A DNA stretch of 64,000 bases from Paraburkholderia xenovorans LB400 (GTDB taxonomy: Bacteria; Pseudomonadota; Gammaproteobacteria; Burkholderiales; Burkholderiaceae), in contig NC_007951.1 in NCBI RefSeq assembly GCF_000013645.1, forward strand, positions 1,178,001-1,242,000. The letters are read 5' to 3'. Positions 19,240 through 25,560 of this stretch are shown in pieces (position 1 is the first letter of the stretch; every line of letters starts with the position of its first letter). The notes beneath the pieces are model-generated. The model was not told the DNA's origin, ran no database searches, and worked only from the letters and a program-made list of their open reading frames with translations. A program made the position numbers and the translations under genes.

Positions 19240-19851
19240 TTATTGCAGATTGCCCCAGCGTGCAACGGCCGGTTCCGCGGACGCCCACTTCCAGCCCTTG
19301 TCCTGCTGGCACGCGCTCGCCGTGTACCAGTCCTCATGCGCGTTCGGGCCGTCGCCGTCCTGCACCGAGAACACGAACTCCTTGCAGAGCGCGAGCGCCG
19401 AACCGAACGCGCGCGTCACGCGCACCTGGCCGTGACCGTTTTCGATCGGCAGCGTGTGCTTGACCGCCCACGGCCGGGTTTCGCCGACCGGCATGGCGCC
19501 CGCCAACGCGGCGATCATGTTCTGCTGATCGGTGTGCATGGTGCGCATATAGTGGCCGACGGCTTCGTCTGTCGCGGCCTGCACGGCAATGCCGACACCG
19601 ATGCCGATGGCCGGATTGGACGTCACCAGACCGGACGCGACACCAGCCGCCGCGCCGCTCGCCGCGCCGACCGACGAGCAGCCGCTCGTCAGGATGCTCG
19701 CGCCGACGCACAGCGCCCCGGCCAGCACGAGCCGCAGACGCAGTCGCTTGCCGGACCACACAGCGGACCAGGCAGCGGACCGAGCAGCGGACCGAGCAGC
19801 GAGGCGAGGGCGGCGCGCCGTGAGGTCGGCCGTAGGTGAGCGCGCCGTCAT
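19240..19851 (-). CDS. Glycine-rich lipoprotein, downstream paralog
   Basis: A 203-residue predicted lipoprotein. A long Arg/Ala-rich N-tail precedes a hydrophobic helix and the lipobox LTSGC near residue 57. It is followed by a Gly/Ala-rich zipper-like stretch (GAASGAAAGVASGLV) that may enter a membrane, and a C-terminal globular part ending KWASAEPAVARWGNLQ. The ATG overlaps the stop of the upstream gene (ATGA at 19848-19851). The unusually long pre-lipobox tail leaves the start uncertain. It is paralogous to the upstream protein along its length; function unknown, likely envelope. Confidence 0.75.
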   Translation of the reverse strand: MTARSPTADLTARRPRLAARSAARSAAWSAVWSGKRLRLRLVLAGALCVGASILTSGCSSVGAASGAAAGVASGLVTSNPAIGIGVGIAVQAATDEAVGHYMRTMHTDQQNMIAALAGAMPVGETRPWAVKHTLPIENGHGQVRVTRAFGSALALCKEFVFSVQDGDGPNAHEDWYTASACQQDKGWKWASAEPAVARWGNLQ

Positions 19852-20426
19852 TGCAACGCGCCCCAACGTTCGGTGGCCGGTTCGGCCGATGCCCATTTCC
19901 AGTTGTCGCCGTCACGGCAGATCGACGCGACGTAAAACGCGCTGCTGGCCGGCACGTTCTTGGTGGCCGTCTGATCGACGGAGAAGACGATTTCCTTGCA
20001 GTCGAGCGCGCCCGCGCTGATCGTGCGGCTGACGGTGACGCGGCCATGTTCGTCGTCTTCGATCGGCACCGAGTGGGTCACGCTCCACGGCGCAACGGCG
20101 CCTACGTCCAGCGGTCCGGCAATCTTCGCGATGCCGTCCTGCGTATTCTTGTGGACCACGCGCTCCGAGTACTGCACGCCGGCACGCGCGGCGGCCACCG
20201 CGCCGAGACCGATGCCGGTGGCGACCGCTGCGTTGCTCGTGACCTTCGCCGCGAGCGCGGCGCCCGCGATACCGGCCCCGGCCGTGGCGCCTTCCGAATA
20301 GAGCGAGCTACAGCCGCTCAACGCCGACGAGATGGCCACGACGAGAGCAACGAGCGCCGTTGCATGGGCATGTCCACGCGCGGCGGTTCGTTTGGTCCAT
20401 TCGGCCCACACCATACTTTTTTGCAT
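19848..20426 (-). CDS. Glycine-rich lipoprotein, upstream paralog
   Basis: A 192-residue predicted lipoprotein with lipobox LSGC near residue 37, then an Ala/Gly zipper (GATAGAGIAGAALAAKV) and a C-terminal domain ending KWASAEPATERWGALQ. Shared features with its downstream paralog (PW-V-H--PIE, CKE-VFSV and WASAEP) show a tandem duplication. An AGGGAA ribosome site precedes the ATG. A well-matched sigma-54 promoter lies about 82 bp upstream and the enhancer-binding protein gene lies just beyond, so sigma-54 control is likely. Confidence 0.78.
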   Translation of the reverse strand: MQKSMVWAEWTKRTAARGHAHATALVALVVAISSALSGCSSLYSEGATAGAGIAGAALAAKVTSNAAVATGIGLGAVAAARAGVQYSERVVHKNTQDGIAKIAGPLDVGAVAPWSVTHSVPIEDDEHGRVTVSRTISAGALDCKEIVFSVDQTATKNVPASSAFYVASICRDGDNWKWASAEPATERWGALQ

Positions 20427-20507
20427 TTCCCTGTCTCTGCTCCTGCAAGTGCCTTTCGTTCGCGCTCGAGAGCCACTGTATGAACGAGTGACACGCGTTC
20501 CCCACCC

Positions 20508-20523
20508 AGCAATACGTGTGCCG
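20508..20523 (-). promoter_or_regulatory. Sigma-54 promoter of the lipoprotein pair
   Basis: On the minus strand the site reads cGGCACAcgtaTTGCt, with ten bases between GG and GC as sigma-54 requires. Transcription would start near 20497, about 70 bases before the first lipoprotein ATG. Confidence 0.72.
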
Positions 20524-20714
20524 CATTTTGCAGCATGCTATTTGTAATTGGCAGAGGGAAAATGCAAGCAATTGCAAAAGATGGTGCGAGACAAATCGGT
20601 TTCTGGTGGGCGCTCGCCGATTTTGATTGGTGGTGCGAAGGGATTTGAGGCGAGGTCCGGAGCGCGTAGCGCGGGTCTTTTGCAACCGGCGGCCGGTACA
20701 TGACTCAGGCGCTC

Positions 20715-20746
20715 GCGTGACGCTCACGCAATTGCGCCACGTGAGC
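20715..20746. promoter_or_regulatory. Overlapping palindromes, candidate enhancer site
   Basis: Two overlapping inverted repeats: GCGTGA-CGC-TCACGC (20715-20729) and GCTCACG-N11-CGTGAGC (20722-20746). They lie about 200-240 bp upstream of the sigma-54 promoter for the lipoproteins and directly after the stop of the enhancer-binding protein gene. Distance and symmetry suit an upstream activator site. Confidence 0.5.
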
Positions 20747-20760
20747 GCCACGTCATGAAC

Positions 20761-21819
20761 TCATTGCTCGGCTTCTTCTTCCGCGCTTTCGTCGCCGTAT
20801 GCGCTCAGGCGGTTGTACAGCGTCTTGAGACTCACGCCGAGGGCTTTGGCCGCACGCCGTTTGTCGCCGCCACAATATTTGAGCGTGCCGAGAATGATCT
20901 GTTTTTGCGCATCGGCGAGCGGCGTGCCGATCCATACGCTCATCGCATCGCCCTGCGTCATGGGCTTTTTCACGCGCGACGCAAGATGCGGATGCGGCAG
21001 CTCCACCGTCTTCTCCGCGAGAATGAACGCGCGATACACCGCGTTCTTCAACTCGCGCACGTTGCCCGGCCACGACCAGGTGCGCAGCGTTTCGATCGAT
21101 CTTTTGCTGAAGCTTTTGCTCGTGCCTTCCTGCTGATTGAGCAACGCGAGGAAATGCTGCGCGAGCAGTTCGCGATCATTCTCGCGCTCGCGCAGCGGCG
21201 GCGCGCGCAGCGGGAAAACCGCGAGCCGGTACATGAGGTCTTCACGCAAACCGTTTTCCTTGACCGCCACCGCCGGGTCGCGATTGGTCGCGGCGATCAC
21301 GCGCACGTTGCCGCTGATCAGGTCGGTGCCGCCTACCCGGTAGAACGTGCCGGTTTCGAGCGCGCGCAGAAGTTTGACCTGACGCACCGGCGCCATTTCG
21401 GTGATTTCGTCGAGGAACAGCGTGCCGCCGTTCGCGTGTTCGAAGTAGCCGATGCGGCCCTGGACCGCGCCCGTGAAACTGCCTTTCTCGTGGCCGAACA
21501 GTTCGGCTTCGATGAGTTCGTCGGGAATCGCGCCGCAGTTCACGGCGACGAACGGTGCGTCCCGGCGGCTGCTTTTATCGTGAATCGTGCGGGCGATCAG
21601 CTCCTTGCCCGTGCCGGATTCGCCGATGATCAGCGCGGTCGCGTCGGTGCTGGCGACGCGTTCGATCTGCTCGTACAGATCGAGCATCACCGGCGACGAG
21701 CCGTACAGCAGACCGTACGATTTCAGTCCCGCGATGCCGTCCGCGACGCGCTGCTTCGCCAGTGCCGAAGCATGGCCGCCGGTGGAGACGGTGGGCGAGT
21801 CCAGGTCGATTGACGCCAT
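20761..21819 (-). CDS. Sigma-54 enhancer-binding protein without receiver domain
   Basis: A 352-residue activator. After about 35 residues of short N-tail comes the AAA+ domain with Walker A (GESGTGKE), the sigma-54 contact loop GSFTGA (a common variant of GAFTGA), the GGTLFLDEI Walker B region and SWPGNVREL. The C-terminal Fis-type helix-turn-helix is RAAKALGVSLKTLYNRL. With no receiver or sensor domain it resembles PspF-class proteins, which are controlled by a partner protein or by their own level. Neighbouring sigma-54 promoters at 20508 and 22032 suggest it acts locally. It is also similar to the regulator at 23160-24560. Confidence 0.92.
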   Translation of the reverse strand: MASIDLDSPTVSTGGHASALAKQRVADGIAGLKSYGLLYGSSPVMLDLYEQIERVASTDATALIIGESGTGKELIARTIHDKSSRRDAPFVAVNCGAIPDELIEAELFGHEKGSFTGAVQGRIGYFEHANGGTLFLDEITEMAPVRQVKLLRALETGTFYRVGGTDLISGNVRVIAATNRDPAVAVKENGLREDLMYRLAVFPLRAPPLRERENDRELLAQHFLALLNQQEGTSKSFSKRSIETLRTWSWPGNVRELKNAVYRAFILAEKTVELPHPHLASRVKKPMTQGDAMSVWIGTPLADAQKQIILGTLKYCGGDKRRAAKALGVSLKTLYNRLSAYGDESAEEEAEQ

Positions 21820-21873
21820 AAACGGGGGTCCTGTGCAAATGAGTTCGTTGTTGCGGCGCGCAGGCCTGGGAAC

Positions 21874-21900
21874 GAGATAAACCAGTCAAGCCGCTATCTC
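21874..21900. promoter_or_regulatory. Inverted repeat, candidate activator site
   Basis: GAGATA-N15-TATCTC lies about 135-160 bp upstream of the sigma-54 promoter at 22032, a normal distance for an enhancer-binding protein site. The arms are only 6 bp, so it may be chance. Confidence 0.35.
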
Positions 21901-22031
21901 TCAAAGATTGATTTAACCACTTGGACACCGTTTTCGGCAAACGATGTCAGCGTTGTCGGGATACATTCCTATGCGGTCGGTCGAAAGTGCCTGGCGTCGC
22001 GGTCGTTCTTCATTCAGAGGGCGAAGTTACC

Positions 22032-22047
22032 GGGCACGGCGTTTGCG
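22032..22047 (+). promoter_or_regulatory. Sigma-54 promoter of the DUF883 gene
   Basis: The site reads gGGCACGgcgtTTGCg with GG and GC exactly ten bases apart. The predicted start is near 22058, leaving a leader of about 150 nt before the DUF883 ATG. Confidence 0.7.
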
Positions 22048-22120
22048 ACTCCGATCCGACACGCGTTTGCTTTTCCGCGCGATTCACTTCTTGCTTCGCG
22101 ATGGCGGCAACCACGCTCGC

Positions 22121-22150
22121 CGATTCGCATCGATTCGTATCGATTCGCAG
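22121..22150 (+). repeat. Three 10-bp tandem repeats
   Basis: Three head-to-tail units CGATTCGCAT, CGATTCGTAT and CGATTCGCAG lie in the predicted leader of the DUF883 gene. A 10-bp period puts all units on one DNA face; in RNA it would give a repeated CGAUUCG element. Confidence 0.75.
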
Positions 22151-22208
22151 AATGCGCAGATTCGCCGGAAAACACACGCGAACGCCGAACTCAGACCAGG
22201 AGTGAATG

Positions 22209-22526
22209 ATGACTGACACCACGCAACAGCTCGCACTCGGCGGCCAGAAGATTGTCGAAGACCTGCGGGTGCTGCTGAAGGACTCGGAAGAAATGCTGCG
22301 GCTTGCCGCCAACGTGCCGGGCGAGGGCGTCGGCGCGCTGCGCGACAAGCTGGGTACGCATGTCGAAACCCTGCAGTCGGCGCTTGGCGACGCGCAGCAG
22401 AATGCGCAGCGGCGTTACCGCACAGCCGCGGTCAATACGGAGCGCTATGTGCGGCACAATCCGTGGCGCTCGGTCGCCATCGCGGCGGGCGTCGGCTTCG
22501 TGCTCGGCATGCTGACCGCGCGCTGA
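22209..22526 (+). CDS. DUF883 membrane-anchored protein (ElaB/YqjD-like)
   Basis: A 105-residue protein. The N-terminal two thirds form an amphipathic helix (EDLRVLLKDSEEMLRLAA), and the end is the DUF883 membrane anchor with a glycine-zipper look: VRHNPWRSVAIAAGVGFVLGMLTAR. In E. coli the relatives ElaB and YqjD are RpoS-induced inner-membrane proteins; YqjD can tether ribosomes in stationary phase. The second of two adjacent ATGs is chosen because the AGGAG at 22198 is then 6 bp away. A sigma-54 promoter lies upstream and a small membrane protein gene follows after 56 bp. Confidence 0.88.
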   Translation: MTDTTQQLALGGQKIVEDLRVLLKDSEEMLRLAANVPGEGVGALRDKLGTHVETLQSALGDAQQNAQRRYRTAAVNTERYVRHNPWRSVAIAAGVGFVLGMLTAR

Positions 22527-22582
22527 TGCGCGCTCATGCGCGTTCCGCGATCAATCCGCTTCATGAAGACAAGGAGTTCACG

Positions 22583-22852
22583 ATGGCACGACCCAAGATC
22601 GGCATTTTCGGCGCGCTGATGGCGCTCGGCGGCTTTCTGGCCATCCGTTACGTGCAGCGCAGCCGCGCCGCTCAAGTTCCCGCGGCGCGAGAATTGAGCC
22701 GTTGGGAAAACGAGGGCGGCACGGTGGCGACCCCGTCCACACCGGCGGCGAGTGCCGCGCCGGCAGCGGAAGTAAGCCCGGGCACCCCCGGCGCCAACGG
22801 CTCCGCCTATCCGAACGGCAATGGCGGTGCATGGCCGTTTCCGCGCAGTTGA
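22583..22852 (+). CDS. Small single-pass membrane protein
   Basis: An 89-residue protein with one N-terminal membrane helix (IGIFGALMALGGFLAIRYV) and a low-complexity tail rich in Ala, Pro, Gly and Asn. An AAGGAG ribosome site lies just upstream of the ATG, and the gene closely follows the DUF883 gene, so the two probably form an operon under the same sigma-54 promoter. I recognise no family. Confidence 0.65.
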   Translation: MARPKIGIFGALMALGGFLAIRYVQRSRAAQVPAARELSRWENEGGTVATPSTPAASAAPAAEVSPGTPGANGSAYPNGNGGAWPFPRS

Positions 22853-23159
22853 GCGGTTTGCCGGACGGCGTTATTAGCGCGCGGCTCTAACGGGCGGCGC
22901 GCGATGCACATTACAGATTTGTACCAATAAAGCCGTATAATAGGCAATTAGACAACAATGACGGTTTTCGCCGCGGGTTTCGGCCCTGTATTGTTGCAAA
23001 ATTGGATCAAGTTGCCGGCAGGTGTGTTGACTTGAGGTTGGCGGGTGCTCGCATTGGAGTGCCCGGTAACGCGGGCGAAACGCCGAGCCGCCGGCGCGCT
23101 CTTCAGCATGCGCCATAGCATGTTTTCCCATACCCACGCTTGCAGGCTTTCGAGACGCG
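22853..23159. other. Upstream region of the response regulator gene
   Basis: No gene is seen in these 307 bases. A perfect TATAAT lies at 22936-22941, about 220 bp before the regulator ATG, in a locally AT-rich stretch; a matching -35 is not clear. No sigma-54 motif is present, so this regulator may use a housekeeping promoter. Confidence 0.4.
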
Positions 23160-24560
23160 ATGCCACATGTACTGATTGTCGATGACGATGCCGGTACCCG
23201 CGAGGCGCTTTCCGCCATCATCGGGGAAGACGGTCTGACCACCGCCACCGCGGGCGATTTGCGCGAAGCGCGCATTCAACTGGTCCGGCAGATGCCGGAC
23301 GTCGTCTTTACGGACCTGAAGCTGCCGGATGGCAGCGGGGTCGATCTGTTCGAAGATCTGGATCCGCGCTCCGGCGTGGAAGTGATCGTGATTACCGGCC
23401 ACGCCACGGTCGAGTCGGCGGTCAACGCGCTGAAAATGGGCGCCACCGACTATCTGGTCAAGCCGATCAACATGCAGCGCGTGAAGGCGATTCTGTCGCG
23501 CCTGCCGCGCGCCGGCGACCTGAAAGCGGAAATCGGCACGCTGCGCGGCGAGTTGCGCCGCATGGGCCGCTTCGGTCTGATGCTCGGCAATTCGCCGGCC
23601 ATGCAGGAGGTCTACGACCAGATTGGCCGGGTCGCGCCAACGGCGGCCTCGGTCATGCTGGTGGGCGAATCGGGCACCGGCAAGGAAGTCGCCGCGCAGA
23701 CGCTGCACCAGTTGAGCTTGCGTCGCAAGCATGCGTTTCTCGCGGTGAACTGCGGCGCGATCTCGCCGAATCTGATCGAATCGGAAATGTTCGGCCACGA
23801 GCGCGGCTCGTTCACCGGCGCGGACCGTCAGCATAAGGGCTATTTCGAGCGCGCGAACGGCGGCACGCTGTTCCTCGACGAAATCACCGAGATGCCGATC
23901 GAGTTGCAGGTCAAGCTGCTGCGTGTGCTCGAAACCGGCATGTTCATGCGGGTCGGCACGACCAAAGAGATCGAAACGGACGTGCGCCTGATTGCGGCCA
24001 CCAACCGCGATCCCGAGCAGGCCGTGCTGGAAGGCAAGCTGCGGCTGGACCTGTACCATCGGTTGAACGTGTTTCCGATCAGCCTGCCGCCGTTGCGTGA
24101 TCGAGGCAAAGACGTGGAACTGCTGGCCCAGGCTTTCCTCGACGAACTCAACGAACGCCACAGCACCAGAAAGCATTTCCCGCCGGCCGTGAAGGACATG
24201 CTGATGTCGTATCCGTGGCCGGGCAATGTGCGCGAGCTGAAGAATTACGTGCAACGCGCACACATCATGTCGGGCTCGGATTCGGACAGCACGGCGACCG
24301 TGCCGCTGCAGATCACGCTGTCCAAGCCCGCGGCCGGTACGGCGATCACGATTCCGTTCGGCACTTCGCTTGCCGAAGCGGACCGTCAGCTGATTCTGGC
24401 CACGCTCGAGCAGTGCGGCGGCGTGAAGACGCGGGCCGCCGAGATTCTCGGCATCAGCCTCAAGACGCTGTATAACCGCCTCGTCGAGTACGGCAACGAC
24501 GCACGGGAAGACGGCGACGCCGCCGATGAATCGCGCGCGCTCGGCGGCGCGGACGCCTGA
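23160..24560 (+). CDS. NtrC-family sigma-54 response regulator
   Basis: A 466-residue three-domain activator. The receiver (about 1-120) has D8-D10, phospho-acceptor D52 (FTDLKLPDG), the conserved threonine in ITGHAT and the lysine in VKPI. The central AAA+ domain has Walker A (GESGTGKE), GSFTGA and YPWPGNVREL. The C-terminal Fis helix-turn-helix is RAAEILGISLKTLYNRL. No histidine kinase gene is adjacent, so it is an orphan in this window. Sigma-54 promoters flank it on both sides (22032, 24655), as well as before otsA, which it may activate. Confidence 0.93.
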   Translation: MPHVLIVDDDAGTREALSAIIGEDGLTTATAGDLREARIQLVRQMPDVVFTDLKLPDGSGVDLFEDLDPRSGVEVIVITGHATVESAVNALKMGATDYLVKPINMQRVKAILSRLPRAGDLKAEIGTLRGELRRMGRFGLMLGNSPAMQEVYDQIGRVAPTAASVMLVGESGTGKEVAAQTLHQLSLRRKHAFLAVNCGAISPNLIESEMFGHERGSFTGADRQHKGYFERANGGTLFLDEITEMPIELQVKLLRVLETGMFMRVGTTKEIETDVRLIAATNRDPEQAVLEGKLRLDLYHRLNVFPISLPPLRDRGKDVELLAQAFLDELNERHSTRKHFPPAVKDMLMSYPWPGNVRELKNYVQRAHIMSGSDSDSTATVPLQITLSKPAAGTAITIPFGTSLAEADRQLILATLEQCGGVKTRAAEILGISLKTLYNRLVEYGNDAREDGDAADESRALGGADA

Positions 24561-24654
24561 CGGCGCAACTCGTCGGTCGTGCGCCGGCGCCGCGCCATGC
24601 GGTGCCGCTTGACGCGTTGCTAGCGCCACGCCCCCGCCGGGAGCGGCACTATAA

Positions 24655-24670
24655 CGGCACAGGCCTTGCT
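24655..24670 (+). promoter_or_regulatory. Sigma-54 promoter of the proline-rich gene
   Basis: The site reads cGGCACAggccTTGCt, with ten bases between GG and GC. The predicted start is near 24681, about 23 bases before the ATG at 24704, just long enough for the GAGGAT ribosome site. Confidence 0.72.
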
Positions 24671-24703
24671 GCGATCCAATGGAACGCAAACGAGGATACC
24701 AAC

Positions 24704-24973
24704 ATGCCGCAATACGCTGCCGCTCCCGAGCTTCCGTTGCCGAAGCACGCTCATCGTCCCGAGCCGATCGAACCGCCGTCCGCGCCTCCGGTCGCGCCGC
24801 CGAGCCCCGGCGAACCCGACACGATTCCTGTTCCGAGTCCCGATCCGGGGCCGCAACCGATCGAACCCATCGAGCCGGTCGCGCCGCCGATCGGCGATCC
24901 GCCGCCGCAGCCCACGCAAACGCCACAAGCCAGTCAGCGTCGGCCGTTACAGTCGCTACGCATGCAACTCTGA
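24704..24973 (+). CDS. Small proline-rich protein
   Basis: An 89-residue protein of which about a third is proline, arranged in PEPIEP, PSAPPVAPP and PIEPIEPVAPP blocks, with no signal peptide or membrane helix. It is probably an extended, disordered chain. The ATG is preceded by a GAGGAT ribosome site and a tightly placed sigma-54 promoter, which supports it as a real gene. Function unknown; the neighbourhood suggests a stress-induced protein. Confidence 0.6.
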   Translation: MPQYAAAPELPLPKHAHRPEPIEPPSAPPVAPPSPGEPDTIPVPSPDPGPQPIEPIEPVAPPIGDPPPQPTQTPQASQRRPLQSLRMQL

Positions 24974-25125
24974 CGCGTTCGGTGCGTTACACCACAGTCC
25001 GGCGTAGAGAATTTATGTACTTGTTACAAAGCTGGCGCATCTTTTACCGGCAATTTACCTTGGTGACCCCTAGACTGTATTGATGCCGCAAACGTGGCGG
25101 CGGGCTTCCCCTGGAGGCGTGGATC

Positions 25126-25338
25126 ATGAGACATCCAGCATTGCGACGTTCAGCGCGCCATTCGAAGCGCGATTCCCGACCGGGCGGCAGCAAAGACGGC
25201 CCGCCGGCGTCGCCCGATCCGGCAGGGCAGAACCGCGTCGCACCCGATGCGCCGCCGGACGGCGAGCACAACCAGGGTGGGGTGCGCCCGGAAGGGCTCG
25301 AATACCAGCGCGACCTGGGCTCGGAACAGGACGCGTAA
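25126..25338 (+). CDS. Small charged hypothetical protein
   Basis: A 70-residue hydrophilic protein rich in Arg, Asp, Gly and Pro, with no membrane or signal segment. A GGAGG ribosome site sits 9 bp before the ATG. The C-terminal part (RPEGLEYQRDLGSEQDA) looks more protein-like than the basic N-terminal part. It lies between the proline-rich gene and otsA on the same strand. No family is recognised. Confidence 0.5.
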   Translation: MRHPALRRSARHSKRDSRPGGSKDGPPASPDPAGQNRVAPDAPPDGEHNQGGVRPEGLEYQRDLGSEQDA

Positions 25339-25486
25339 AGCCGATGAGGGCCGATGGCGGCCGGTAAGCAGGCCTTCCGGTTTCGTCAGATAAAACAGAA
25401 AAAATTTCTTCGTGGCAGAGCGGTGCCGCGCGCTTCTGCTCGCCGGTCACATTTGCACACATTTTTATTTCCAATATCTTAAAAAA

Positions 25487-25502
25487 CGGCACGCGACTTG
25501 CA
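25487..25502 (+). promoter_or_regulatory. Sigma-54 promoter of otsA
   Basis: The site reads cGGCACGcgacTTGCa, the best match of the five in the window, with ten bases between GG and GC. The predicted start is near 25513, about 48 bases before the otsA ATG. The upstream 100 bp are AT-rich, which would favour DNA bending toward an upstream activator. Confidence 0.8.
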
Positions 25503-25560
25503 TGCACCTTTTTGGCACATATCCGTATGCAACGAAACAACTGAACTAGGTGGAGCACCA

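Larger units (their letters stand above)
21820..22208. other. Divergent control region between two sigma-54-linked genes
   Basis: No gene fits these 389 bases. They contain an inverted repeat at 21874-21900, a sigma-54 promoter at 22032 and a short tandem repeat at 22121-22150, all upstream of the DUF883 gene. The start side of the receiver-less activator lies at the other end. Confidence 0.6.

Noticed and set aside
24359..24374. A further GGCAC-N5-TTGC match inside the response regulator gene
   Set aside because: It fits the spacing, but it lies in conserved coding sequence and is 330 bp from the next gene, so codon constraint is a sufficient explanation.
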